Shown here piece by piece: positions 51,906-61,109 of a stretch of 64,000 nt of DNA; position 1 is the stretch's first letter, and every line of letters starts with the position of its first letter. A program made the translations under genes and the position numbers. Source of the DNA: Bradyrhizobium rifense (GTDB lineage Bacteria; Pseudomonadota; Alphaproteobacteria; Rhizobiales; Xanthobacteraceae); the NCBI RefSeq assembly GCF_008123425.1, contig NZ_VSSS01000059.1, positions 1-64,000 of the forward strand, in the 5' to 3' direction. The notes beneath the pieces were generated by a model. That model did no database searches. It was not told where the DNA came from and worked only from the letters and a program-made list of their open reading frames with translations.

Positions 51906-53167
51906 TCAACTACGCGCGCCAGACTCAAGACGAGCAGCCGGAAGCCCCTGCGCCGGTCGACGAGCATATTGCGCCCGCGCCGCGCGTCTCGGTTCAGGCC
52001 TTCTGCGAGACCGTGGAGACTGCGGCCGCCGTGCAATCGGCCGGCGAGGATCGCCGTCTCGGCAAGGCCCATCTGAAGATCCAGATGGGCGGCATGGCGG
52101 CTGCGATCGAAGCTTATCGGTCTGCTCCCACTCCCAATGTGATCGTGCTCGAGAGCGACGCCCGCAACGATTTGCTGGCCGGGCTCGACCAGCTTGCCAC
52201 GGTCTGCGACGCCGGCACCCGGGTGGTCGTAATCGGCCGCATCAACGACGTCATGCTCTATCGCGAGCTGGTGCGCCGCGGCGTCAGCGACTACGTGCTC
52301 GCGCCGGTTGGTGCGATCGACGTCGTGCGCTCGATCTGCAACCTGTTCTCGGCACCGGAAGCCAAGGCGGTCGGCCGCATCATTGCCGTGGTCGGCGCCA
52401 AAGGCGGCGTCGGCGCCTCTACCATCTCCCACAACGTCGCCTGGGCGATCGCGCGGGACCTCGCGATGGACGCCGTGGTCGCCGATCTCGACCTCGCCTT
52501 CGGTACCGCGGGGCTCGACTACAACCAGGACCCGCCACAGGGCATCGCGGATGCCGTGTTCTCGCCCGATCGCGTCGATACCGCCTTCATCGACCGCCTG
52601 CTGTCGAAATGCACCGACCACCTCAGCCTGCTGGCGGCGCCGGCCACGCTCGACCGGGTCTATGATTTCGGCATCGACGCCTTCGACTCGGTGTTCGACA
52701 CGCTGCGCGCGACCATGCCCTGCATCGTGCTCGACATCCCGCATCAATGGTCGGGCTGGACCAAGCGCGCCTTGATCGGCGCCGACGACATCCTGATCGT
52801 GGCGGCGCCGGACCTGGCCAACCTGCGCAACACCAAGAACCTGTTCGATCTCCTGAAGGCAGCGCGTCCCAACGACCGCCCGCCGCTGTACTGCCTGAAC
52901 CAGGTCGGCGTTCCCAAGCGGCCGGAGATCGCGGCGGCCGAATTCGCCAAGGCGATCGAGAGCCAGCCGGTCGTCGCGATCCCGTTCGAGCCTCAGATCT
53001 TCGGGGCGGCCGCCAACAACGGCCAGATGATCGCGGAGATCTCCGCCAACCACAAGTCGATCGAGATGTTCCTCCAGATCGCCCAGCGCCTGACCGGCCG
53101 CAGCGAGACGAAGAAACAAAAGTCGTCCTTGCTTTCACCGCTGATTGATAAGTTGCGGGGAAAATAG
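51902..53167 (+). CDS. cpaE: Pilus localisation ATPase CpaE (TadZ)
   Basis: A 421-residue protein: a receiver-like N-terminal domain (about 45-155) and a MinD/ParA-type ATPase domain with deviant Walker A GAKGGVGASTISHNVAWAIA near 163-182. In receiver fashion SDYVLAPVGAIDVV sits where the Lys-containing end of a receiver domain would be. It positions the assembly machine at the pole. The ATP-site Lys at the second position of the loop is present (KGGVGAST). Confidence 0.93.
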   Translation: MINYARQTQDEQPEAPAPVDEHIAPAPRVSVQAFCETVETAAAVQSAGEDRRLGKAHLKIQMGGMAAAIEAYRSAPTPNVIVLESDARNDLLAGLDQLATVCDAGTRVVVIGRINDVMLYRELVRRGVSDYVLAPVGAIDVVRSICNLFSAPEAKAVGRIIAVVGAKGGVGASTISHNVAWAIARDLAMDAVVADLDLAFGTAGLDYNQDPPQGIADAVFSPDRVDTAFIDRLLSKCTDHLSLLAAPATLDRVYDFGIDAFDSVFDTLRATMPCIVLDIPHQWSGWTKRALIGADDILIVAAPDLANLRNTKNLFDLLKAARPNDRPPLYCLNQVGVPKRPEIAAAEFAKAIESQPVVAIPFEPQIFGAAANNGQMIAEISANHKSIEMFLQIAQRLTGRSETKKQKSSLLSPLIDKLRGK

Positions 53168-53188
53168 GCCGCCCCATGGAGTTGTTAA

Positions 53189-54652
53189 GTGTTCGGTAAG
53201 CGTAGCGGAACAGACACCGACCTTCGGGCTCCCAAGCCCGGCGCCGTGTCGCCAGAGCCCGCCCAGGCTCCGGCGCCGACGGTGTCGCGCGCGCCGCCCC
53301 CGCCGGCCGTCGCCTCGCCGCCGCTCGCCCCTGCCCGGCCCGCGCCGGCCATGGAAAGCCGCCGCTCGGACAATTATTACGAGGTCAAGGCGACCATCTT
53401 CGGCGCGCTGATCGAGGCCATCGACCTCGCCCAGCTCGCCAAGCTCGATTCCGAGTCCGCGCGCGAGGAAATCCGCGACATCGTCAACGAGATCATCGCG
53501 ATCAAGAACATCGTGATGTCGATCGCCGAGCAGGAAGAGCTGCTCGACGACATCTGTAACGACGTGCTCGGCTATGGTCCGCTCGAGCCGCTGCTGGCTC
53601 GCGACGATATCGCCGACATCATGGTGAACGGCGCCGGCACCGTCTTCATCGAAGTCAGCGGCAAGATCCAGAAAACCGGCATCCGCTTTCGCGACAACCA
53701 GCAGCTCCTCAATATCTGCCAACGCATCGTCAGCCAGGTCGGCCGGCGCGTCGACGAATCCTCGCCGATCTGCGACGCGCGCCTTGCCGACGGCTCCCGC
53801 GTCAACGCCATCGTGCCGCCGCTGGCGATCGACGGCCCCGCGCTCACCATTCGTAAGTTCAAAAAGGACAAGCTGACGCTGGATCAGCTGGTCAAGTTCG
53901 GCGCGATCTCGCCGGAAGGCGCGGAAATCCTCCAGATCATCGGACGTGTCCGCTGCAACGTGCTGATCTCCGGCGGTACCGGCTCGGGCAAGACCACGCT
54001 GCTCAACTGTCTGACCAACTACATCGAGCACGACGAGCGCGTCATCACCTGCGAAGACGCCGCCGAACTCCAGCTCCAGCAGCCCCACGTGGTGCGGCTC
54101 GAAACCCGGCCGCCCAACATCGAGGGCGAAGGCCAGGTCACCATGCGCGAGCTGGTGCGCAACTGTCTGCGTATGCGTCCTGAACGAATCATCGTCGGCG
54201 AAGTCCGCGGTCCGGAGGCCTTCGACCTCCTCCAGGCCATGAACACCGGCCATGACGGCTCGATGGGAACGCTGCACGCCAACAATCCGCGCGAAGCGCT
54301 GTCACGCTGCGAATCCATGATCACGATGGGCGGCTTTTCCCTTCCTTCGCGAACAATTCGCGAAATGATCTGCGCTTCGATCGACGTCATCGTCCAGGCC
54401 GCGCGCCTGCGCGACGGTTCGCGCCGCATCACCCACATCACCGAGGTGATGGGCATGGAAGGCGATACCATCATCACTCAGGACATCTTCCTCTACGACC
54501 TGGTCGGCGAGGACGCCAACGGCAAGATCATCGGCAAGCACCGCTCGACCGGTATCGGCCGCCCGAAATTCTGGGAGCGCGCCCGCTACTACGGCGAAGA
54601 GAAACGCCTTGGCGCCGCGCTCGACGCCGCGGAAGTGGCACCGAACACGTGA
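53189..54652 (+). CDS. cpaF: Pilus assembly ATPase CpaF (TadA)
   Basis: A 487-residue hexameric secretion ATPase. A proline-rich N-terminus (~60 residues) leads into the N domain (LGYGPLEPLLARDDIADIMVNG) and the catalytic domain with Walker A GGTGSGKTTL near 262-271, Asp box ITCEDAAELQLQQPHVVRLETRP, Walker B RIIVGEVRGPEAFDLL and the His box GHDGSMGTLHAN. GTG start with GGAG 7 bases before it. It powers both extension and retraction in Tad systems. Confidence 0.95.
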   Translation: MFGKRSGTDTDLRAPKPGAVSPEPAQAPAPTVSRAPPPPAVASPPLAPARPAPAMESRRSDNYYEVKATIFGALIEAIDLAQLAKLDSESAREEIRDIVNEIIAIKNIVMSIAEQEELLDDICNDVLGYGPLEPLLARDDIADIMVNGAGTVFIEVSGKIQKTGIRFRDNQQLLNICQRIVSQVGRRVDESSPICDARLADGSRVNAIVPPLAIDGPALTIRKFKKDKLTLDQLVKFGAISPEGAEILQIIGRVRCNVLISGGTGSGKTTLLNCLTNYIEHDERVITCEDAAELQLQQPHVVRLETRPPNIEGEGQVTMRELVRNCLRMRPERIIVGEVRGPEAFDLLQAMNTGHDGSMGTLHANNPREALSRCESMITMGGFSLPSRTIREMICASIDVIVQAARLRDGSRRITHITEVMGMEGDTIITQDIFLYDLVGEDANGKIIGKHRSTGIGRPKFWERARYYGEEKRLGAALDAAEVAPNT

Positions 54653-54668
54653 GCAGGTCGGTACAGCC

Positions 54669-55646
54669 ATGAACATGCAGGTCCTCGCCCTCGCCTTCCT
54701 CGCCACCGCCGCCGTCGGCGGCATCGCCTGGGTCTTCCTCTATCCGCTGCTGTCAGGCGAACGGAAGGCCGAGAGCCGCCGGGCTTCGATCGGGCGCTCC
54801 GATGCGCCCGCGGCCAAGCAGGCTGAAAAGAGCCAGCGCTCGCGCCGCGAGCAGGTCGAGACCTCGCTCAAAGATCTTGAGGCGAGGCGGGCGCGGGAAA
54901 AGAGCGTTCCGCTCCATGTCCGCATTTCACAAGCGGGGCTCGACTGGACGCCGCAGAAATTCTGGATCGCATCCGCCGTCGTGGCAGGCGTATTTTTCTT
55001 CGGCGCGCTGTTCGGTGGCGGCGGCCTGATCGGCGCGGTCGGTCTTGCCTTTGCCGGCGGCTTCGGCCTGCCGCGCTGGACACTGGGCTTCCTGAAGAAG
55101 CGCCGCGAAAATAAGTTCCTGGCGGCGCTGCCCGACGCCGTCGACGTCATCGTCCGCGGCATCAAGGCCGGCCTGCCGCTGTTCGAATCCATCAAGGTCG
55201 TCGCGGCCGACGCGCCGGAGCCGCTGCGCAGCGAGTTCCTTGCGATCATCGAGACGCAGGCGATCGGCATGCCGCTCGGCGAGGCCTGTACCCGTCTCTA
55301 CGATCGTATGCCGCTGCCGGAGGCCAATTTCTTCGGCATCGTGGTGTCGATCCAGCAGAAGTCGGGCGGTAACCTCTCCGAAGCGCTGGGCAACCTCTCC
55401 AAGGTGCTGCGCGACCGCAAGAAGATGAAGGAAAAGATCCAGGCGATGTCGATGGAGGCCAAGGCCTCGGCCGGCATCATCGGCTCGCTACCGCCGATCG
55501 TGATGTTCCTCGTCTATCTCACGACGCCCGGCTACATCTCGCTGCTGTGGACCCATCCCACCGGCCAGCTCATGCTGGTCGGCTGCCTCGTCTGGATGTC
55601 GGTCGGCATCATGGTGATGAAGAAGATGATCAACTTCGATTTCTGA
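54669..55646 (+). CDS. tadB: Pilus assembly platform protein TadB (CpaG)
   Basis: About 325 residues with an N-terminal membrane helix (LALAFLATAAVGGIAWVFLYPLL), two helices near 100-140, the type II secretion F domain (FLAALPDAVDVIVRGIKAGLPLFESIKVVA ... GNLSEALGNLSKVLRDRKKMKEKIQAMSMEA) and two C-terminal helices. It forms the inner-membrane platform with TadC. The ATG follows cpaF by 16 bases. Confidence 0.93.
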   Translation: MNMQVLALAFLATAAVGGIAWVFLYPLLSGERKAESRRASIGRSDAPAAKQAEKSQRSRREQVETSLKDLEARRAREKSVPLHVRISQAGLDWTPQKFWIASAVVAGVFFFGALFGGGGLIGAVGLAFAGGFGLPRWTLGFLKKRRENKFLAALPDAVDVIVRGIKAGLPLFESIKVVAADAPEPLRSEFLAIIETQAIGMPLGEACTRLYDRMPLPEANFFGIVVSIQQKSGGNLSEALGNLSKVLRDRKKMKEKIQAMSMEAKASAGIIGSLPPIVMFLVYLTTPGYISLLWTHPTGQLMLVGCLVWMSVGIMVMKKMINFDF

Positions 55647-55655
55647 TGGTGCCGT

Positions 55656-56630
55656 ATGGTCGACTTCCTCGTTACGAAACTGCATGATCCGCACTTCATG
55701 ACCATGCTGCTGGCGGCCATCGCCGCCAGCGCCACGGTCTATACGCTGGTGATGCCGCTGTTTGCCGGCGAAGGCCTCTCCAAGCGCATGAAGGCGGTGG
55801 CGAGCGAACGCGAACGGATCCGGCAGCGCGAGCGCGAACGCCTCAACAAGAGCGAGAAGGTCTCGCTGCGCCAGACGCCGAAGCAGCTCGTCTCCAGGGT
55901 CGTCGAGGACTTCAACCTCACCAAATGGCTGGCGCAGGAAGCAGCGCGCGACAAGCTGATCATGGCGGGCTATCGCGGCCAGGCGCCTTACGTGACATTC
56001 CTGTTCGCCCGCATGGTGGCGCCGCTCGTGCTGTTCGTCGGCTCGGTCATCTACGTGTTCCTGATCGCCCATATGGAGAAGTCGATGCCGATCAAGATCG
56101 GCATGTGCGTCGGCGCCGCCTATGGCGGTCTCCAGGCCCCGATGCTGTTCCTGAAGAACGCGATCTCCAAGCGCCAGCTCTCGATCAAGCGCGCCTTTCC
56201 CGATGCGCTCGACCTGCTGCTGATCTGTATCGAATCCGGCATGTCGGTGGAAATGGCGTTCCGGAAAGTGGCGACCGAAATCGTTGGACAGTCGATCGCG
56301 CTGTCGGAGGAGTTCACCCTGACCACCGCCGAGCTGTCCTATTTGCAGGACCGCAAGGTCGCGTACGAAAACCTGGCAAGGCGCACCGGGCTCGAAGGCG
56401 TCAAGTCGGTGTGTCTTGCGCTTCAGCAGGCGGAACGCTACGGCACCCCGCTCGGCCAATCCCTGCGCGTCATGGCGCAGGAAAACCGCGACATGCGCAT
56501 GAACGAAGCCGAGAAGAAGGCCGCCGCACTGCCGCCGAAGCTGACGGTGCCGATGATCGTGTTCTTCCTGCCCGTGCTGTTCGTCGTCATTCTCGGACCG
56601 ACCGGCATCAAGATCTCCGAGCTGCACTGA
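55656..56630 (+). CDS. tadC: Pilus assembly platform protein TadC (CpaH)
   Basis: A 324-residue homologue of TadB with the same layout: first helix near 20-40, a basic, highly charged segment (ASERERIRQRERERLNKSEK), F domain (FPDALDLLLICIESGMSVEMAFRKVATE, LGQSLRVMAQENRDMRMNEAEKKAA) and a C-terminal helix (LTVPMIVFFLPVLFVVILGP). Last gene of the rightward assembly operon. Confidence 0.93.
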   Translation: MVDFLVTKLHDPHFMTMLLAAIAASATVYTLVMPLFAGEGLSKRMKAVASERERIRQRERERLNKSEKVSLRQTPKQLVSRVVEDFNLTKWLAQEAARDKLIMAGYRGQAPYVTFLFARMVAPLVLFVGSVIYVFLIAHMEKSMPIKIGMCVGAAYGGLQAPMLFLKNAISKRQLSIKRAFPDALDLLLICIESGMSVEMAFRKVATEIVGQSIALSEEFTLTTAELSYLQDRKVAYENLARRTGLEGVKSVCLALQQAERYGTPLGQSLRVMAQENRDMRMNEAEKKAAALPPKLTVPMIVFFLPVLFVVILGPTGIKISELH

Positions 56631-56640
56631 CGCCGGAGAT

Positions 56641-56662
56641 TGCGGACCGCATGCGGTCCGCA
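56641..56662. terminator. Perfect palindrome between convergent tadC and tadD
   Basis: A 22-base perfect palindrome with 10-base arms (TGCGGACCGC) stands 10 bases after the tadC stop and 31 bases past the tadD stop. There is no T run on either strand, so it could be a stem helping Rho-dependent termination or a dyad binding site. Confidence 0.45.
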
Positions 56663-56693
56663 GCCAATTCCAGGATCGGAAGATCGGGCCTGA

Positions 56694-57506
56694 TCAGTCG
56701 GGCTGGCTGAGCGAAGCAACCGGCGTCCGCTTCGGCGCACCGCGCGGGCCATCGTTGCGGTTCAACATTTCCTTGAGATACGCGACGTTGGCCGCGGCCT
56801 GGTCCGGCGGCAGGTCCGCCTTCACGATGGTCTCGGCTTCAGTGAAGCGGCCCTGGAGGCCGACCACCAGACCGAGATTCTGCCGTACCCGGGAGTTCGC
56901 ACGCGGTGAAGCATAGGCCTCCCGCAGCGCCTCTTCCGCCTTGGGCAGGTCCCGCGACAGCATGTAGGACAGGCCGAGATTGGAGAGCACGCCAGGATCG
57001 CCCGGCACAATCTTCAGCGCGCTCGCATAATAACTGCGCGCCTCTTCGTGACGGCCCATCTGGTCGAGTGCCGTGCCCTGCACCGAGAGCAGACGCCAGT
57101 CCGGATTGTCAGGGGAATGCGCCTTCGACAGCACGTCGAAGGCCTGCTGGAAATTGCCGTTGTCGGCGAGCGCGCGGCCGTATTGGGCAAGCAGCTGCTT
57201 GTTGCCGGGATTGGCGATGGTCGCCTGTTCGAGCACGGCGGCGGCCTGGGCGCGCTGGCCGTTGGCACGCAGGGCCTGGCCATAGGCCAGCGCCACGTCG
57301 GGATCCTTGGGGTTGGCGCGGTAGCGCTCGCTATAGGTCTCGATGGTGCGCGCAGGATCGGCCGGGGCGGCTTCCGCCTTCGGACCGATCGAGCCGGTAA
57401 CATCGGAGAGTTTTGACATTGCCGTGCAGCCGCCGAGGCTCGCGGCCGCCAGCGCGATCAGCGAGGCAGAGGCAAGAAGCCGTGCAGGACGGAACCATTG
57501 ACGCAT
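56694..57506 (-). CDS. tadD: Tetratricopeptide lipoprotein TadD
   Basis: A 270-residue lipoprotein: signal ending LGGC (Cys near 27), then about five TPR units (residues ~55-215, such as DPDVALAYGQALRANGQRAQAAAVLEQATI and PGVLSNLGLSYMLSRDLPKAEEALREAY). TadD acts as an outer-membrane pilotin-like helper for the secretin. It is encoded opposite to the assembly operon and faces tadC. Confidence 0.9.
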   Translation of the reverse strand: MRQWFRPARLLASASLIALAAASLGGCTAMSKLSDVTGSIGPKAEAAPADPARTIETYSERYRANPKDPDVALAYGQALRANGQRAQAAAVLEQATIANPGNKQLLAQYGRALADNGNFQQAFDVLSKAHSPDNPDWRLLSVQGTALDQMGRHEEARSYYASALKIVPGDPGVLSNLGLSYMLSRDLPKAEEALREAYASPRANSRVRQNLGLVVGLQGRFTEAETIVKADLPPDQAAANVAYLKEMLNRNDGPRGAPKRTPVASLSQPD

Positions 57507-57577
57507 GACGCTTTGACTCTCGAGCCGATTGATCGAGCCGAACGCACCAGCAATAGACTGTTAACCCTAATGGCCGG

Positions 57578-59065
57578 TTAACGCGGCGGACCGCCGCCCA
57601 GGCCCAGATCCAGGCCGAGCAGCTTCATCTGGTCGTTCAGGTCCCGCAGCAATTGCAGCCGCTGCTGCGTCCTCCCCTCGGTGTCGGCAGCCTGGCGCGG
57701 CAGCGTCGGCCACCGGCGCGAAAAGCCGTCACGATTGACCAGGCGGTCGGCGCGGAGCTCGTCGAGCGCGGCGCGATCGATGCCGAGCGTGTCGGCAGAT
57801 TGTCCGATCAACTGACGGAGCAGCCTCTTCACGTCTGCCAGCGCCGCGAGGTCGGGCGCCTGTGCCGACTTCGCGAACCTGCCGGAGAGATCCGCCCAGG
57901 CATGAGAAGTGACGAGGTAGGTGTAGAGAATGTCCGCCCAGTCCTGCCCGCCGTCATCGTAGAAGGCGCGGCGTGACAATAGCCGACGCGCCAGTGCCAG
58001 GACCTGATCCCGCTTCAACGATGCGCATGAGGCGATCTCGATCACGGACTGGACAGCGGGATCGCGGGACAGATCTCGCCCCACAGGAAGCCTGACGACG
58101 CCATCCGGCAGATTCGAATCGAGCGGCCTGAAGGCGCCATCGTTGCGCGGCCGCGAATAGCGCGCGATCGCGAAGCGGTACTCGGGCCGCTCGGCGTCGG
58201 ACGCCGCACCGAAATGGATGATGTTGAAGCCGGCGTCGTCGCCGCCCTGCCCGGTGGAGGACGGACAGGAGAGCACATAGATCGTGCGCCAGAAATCCTC
58301 TCCGCCGCTCCGGGGTGCACGCGGGTCGGGGATCGAATAGCGCGTGAGCCCCTCGACATGCCGGTGCCCGTGCAGGATCAGACTGACGTTCAGCGAGGTG
58401 GCGGCTTCGAGAAAGGTCGCGGGCGCGGCGAGATACATCAGCGGCTCGTCCGGAACCCCGAGAAACCGCTTGCCCTCGCCGGTCGCCTGCGGCAGCGGAT
58501 GATGATGCAACGCCAGCACGCGCACCAGATTTTCCGCAGGCTCGGAATAATCGGCGCGTCCCGACGAGCCCATGCTGCCCGCGAGCTCGACGCTCAGCCG
58601 GGCCGATTGCGCGACCATTGCATTGTAGGCCTGCTCATCGATGTTGCCGCTGGTGAGTATCGTCAGGCTCGCCCTGTTGGAGTCGAGCAGCACCAGATCG
58701 AGACCGCCCTGGCGATAATAGACGCTCTTCGAGGTGCGTGGCAGGTGCAGATAGTCGTAGGCGTCGTGCCGGCCGCCGCGCTGACTGGGACGCTTGACGT
58801 CGTGATTGCCGGCAACCGCCTGGATGTCGGTGAACAGGCCGGTCTGCCGGAGGGACGCGATGACCGCGAGCGCTTCGTCGAGCGCACGCGGTGTCGGGTC
58901 GTTCACGAGATCGCCTGTGATTAGCAGGATGCGGTCGGTCACATCCGAAAAGTCCGCCATCCGCTCGCGCAGCGCCTCGGCAAGGGCCTCGATCGTCGCA
59001 AGCAGCCGGCCTGACCCGTCCAGATGAAGGTCGGATATCTGCGCAATGACAAACGATCTATCCAT
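57578..59065 (-). CDS. Metallophosphoesterase (calcineurin-like)
   Basis: About 495 residues. The N-terminal two thirds have the metallophosphoesterase signature in order: ISDLHLD, LITGDLVNDP, AVAGNHDVKRP, LALHHHPLP and LILHGHRHVEG. The C-terminal ~170 residues are a helical region without a recognised domain. The second half of the core is interrupted by a region DPRAPRSGGEDFWRTIYVLSCPSSTGQGGDD. Substrate unknown. The start at MDRSFVIAQISDLHLD is chosen because the fold begins there; a weak GAG site precedes it. Confidence 0.85.
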   Translation of the reverse strand: MDRSFVIAQISDLHLDGSGRLLATIEALAEALRERMADFSDVTDRILLITGDLVNDPTPRALDEALAVIASLRQTGLFTDIQAVAGNHDVKRPSQRGGRHDAYDYLHLPRTSKSVYYRQGGLDLVLLDSNRASLTILTSGNIDEQAYNAMVAQSARLSVELAGSMGSSGRADYSEPAENLVRVLALHHHPLPQATGEGKRFLGVPDEPLMYLAAPATFLEAATSLNVSLILHGHRHVEGLTRYSIPDPRAPRSGGEDFWRTIYVLSCPSSTGQGGDDAGFNIIHFGAASDAERPEYRFAIARYSRPRNDGAFRPLDSNLPDGVVRLPVGRDLSRDPAVQSVIEIASCASLKRDQVLALARRLLSRRAFYDDGGQDWADILYTYLVTSHAWADLSGRFAKSAQAPDLAALADVKRLLRQLIGQSADTLGIDRAALDELRADRLVNRDGFSRRWPTLPRQAADTEGRTQQRLQLLRDLNDQMKLLGLDLGLGGGPPR

Positions 59066-59340
59066 GTTGCGCCGCTCATTGCGAATGCTGCGTCGCCCAA
59101 ACGATTGAGGGAAATGCCTTCGACGAAGAGTGCAGTCAGATATCAACCCGGATCGGCATCAACCGAGATTCAAGCGGCGCTCCTGCGCTCGATACGTGCA
59201 GTCGCGCGTGACACAACCTAAAAATATTCATCAATAATGCCACAACCGCAGCGCTAGTAAAGCCCTGCGGCAACCCGCTCGTGAACGGCAGTTCTCAAAC
59301 CACATACGCGCGCAATCGGCAGATGGTTTCGCTGGCCCGA

Positions 59341-59544
59341 TCAATATTCGATGGCGAGACGCTTGCGGATCTCGTCAATGCGTTTGTCGAGCGCATCGAA
59401 CCGCGCATGGATCGATCGGTCATGGAGATAGAAGACGTAGCCGCCAGCGAGGAACGCGAAGACCCAGTGGTGATGCTCGACATAGCCAAAGACGGCCTCG
59501 ATGGCCTGGCCGATGAATGTGATCACGCCCCACACAACTTCCAT
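59341..59544 (-). CDS. Small membrane protein with coiled-coil tail
   Basis: A 67-residue product: amphipathic start MEVVWGVITFIGQAIEAVFGYV, a hydrophobic segment WVFAFLAGGYVFYL, then a charged heptad-like end FDALDKRIDEIRKRLAIEY that could form a coiled coil. GGGAGGA lies 6 bases upstream of the ATG, one of the strongest ribosome sites in the window, so I believe it is translated. No family recognised. It is isolated between the phosphoesterase and the aminopeptidase genes. Confidence 0.75.
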   Translation of the reverse strand: MEVVWGVITFIGQAIEAVFGYVEHHHWVFAFLAGGYVFYLHDRSIHARFDALDKRIDEIRKRLAIEY

Positions 59545-59735
59545 TGCAATTCCTCCCGGCACGCTTCGTCTTCGGTCACCGGCGTTCTCTGCGCAATCTG
59601 GCAACCGCTGCCGGAACCTAGCATGGCTGCTTCTCTGCGAGTAGCGGCTCACTGGGCGGTGACCGCAATGCCGATTGCAGCCACCGCAAAACTCTGCGAA
59701 GTCTCCTCCAACCGAATGACCTTGCGGACCCGCCA

Positions 59736-61109
59736 ATGCCTTCCGTCTTCGAGACGTCCACGACTGCCACCCCGATCACCTTCGTTACCAAATCGAGCTG
59801 GGATGCCGTGCGCGAGACGCTGCCGCCGGCGCAACGCCAGTTCGCCACCGCGAGCGCCTTTGCCGCCAAGCCGGGCGGCTATCTCGCACTGCCCGCGCCC
59901 GACGGAACAATCGCGCAAGTGCTGTTTGGCCTCGAGGACGACGGCGCCAGATCGCGCGATCCGTTCCGGCCGGGCGCATTGCCGGGCCTGCTGCCGCCGG
60001 GCACCTATCGATTTGCCAATGCACCGCACGATGCACGACTGGCGGCGCTCGCCTTCGCGCTCGGCAGCTACCGCTTCGCCCGTTACCGCAAGGCTGATAG
60101 CCCCGACGTCCGGCTGGTACCGCCTGACGGCGTCGCCCCCGCCGAGATCGATCGCATGGCGGATGCCGCGATGCTGGCACGCGACCTCATCAACACGCCG
60201 TCCAACGACATGGGGCCGGAGGAGCTGGCCGCGGCCGCGCAAGAGCTCGCCGCCGAGTTCGGCGCAAACTACGCCTGCACCATCGGCGAGGATCTCAAAA
60301 CGAACTTTCCACTGATCCACGCAGTCGGCATGGCCTCGGACCGTGCGCCGCGGCTGATCGACATCACCTGGGGCGATTCCAGCCATCCCAAGGTGACGCT
60401 GGTCGGCAAGGGCGTCTGCTTCGACACCGGCGGGCTCGATCTGAAGCCGTCGAGCGGCATGCTGATCATGAAGAAAGATATGGGCGGCGCCGCCAACGTG
60501 CTGGCGCTTGCGCGCATGGTGATGGATGCGAAGCTGAAGGTGCGCCTGCGCGTGCTGATTCCGGCCGTCGAGAACGCCGTCTCCGGCAATGCCTTCCGCC
60601 CGCTCGACATCTTCACCTCCCGCAAGGGCATCACCGTCGAGATCGGCAATACCGACGCGGAAGGCCGGCTGGTGCTCGCCGACGCGCTGGCGCTGGCCGA
60701 CGAGGAGAAACCCGAGCTGCTGATCGATCTGGGCACGCTGACCGGCGCCGCGCGCGTCGCGCTGGGGCCGGATTTACCGCCCTTTTACACCAATGATGAG
60801 ACGCTGGCCGCCGACGTCGCGCGCTGCGCGGTGAAGGAGAACGATCCCTTGTGGCGCATGCCGCTGTGGCCACCCTACGATGCCTGGCTGGACTCCAAGA
60901 CCGCCACCATCACCAACGCGCCGTCCGGCGGCTTTGCCGGCTCGATCACCTGCGCGCTGTTCCTGCAGCGCTTTGTCGAGCACGCCACGAGCTGGCTTCA
61001 CGTGGATATTTATGGCTGGACGCCGTCGGCCAAGCCGGCGCGTCCCGAGGGCGGCGAATGCCAGGCCGCCCGTGCCATCTACAAGGTGCTGAGCGAGCGC
61101 TATGCATGA
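59736..61109 (+). CDS. M17 leucyl aminopeptidase family protein
   Basis: A 457-residue cytosolic metallopeptidase. The two-metal site and active site are visible: GKGVCFDTGGLDLKPSSGM (Lys and Asp), MKKDMGGAANVLALAR, and NTDAEGRLVLADALALADE, with GTLTGAARVALG and LPLWPPYDAWLDS after it. It removes N-terminal residues and may help recycle peptides or wall fragments. It ends eight bases inside the start of the NlpC/P60 gene. Confidence 0.93.
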   Translation: MPSVFETSTTATPITFVTKSSWDAVRETLPPAQRQFATASAFAAKPGGYLALPAPDGTIAQVLFGLEDDGARSRDPFRPGALPGLLPPGTYRFANAPHDARLAALAFALGSYRFARYRKADSPDVRLVPPDGVAPAEIDRMADAAMLARDLINTPSNDMGPEELAAAAQELAAEFGANYACTIGEDLKTNFPLIHAVGMASDRAPRLIDITWGDSSHPKVTLVGKGVCFDTGGLDLKPSSGMLIMKKDMGGAANVLALARMVMDAKLKVRLRVLIPAVENAVSGNAFRPLDIFTSRKGITVEIGNTDAEGRLVLADALALADEEKPELLIDLGTLTGAARVALGPDLPPFYTNDETLAADVARCAVKENDPLWRMPLWPPYDAWLDSKTATITNAPSGGFAGSITCALFLQRFVEHATSWLHVDIYGWTPSAKPARPEGGECQAARAIYKVLSERYA

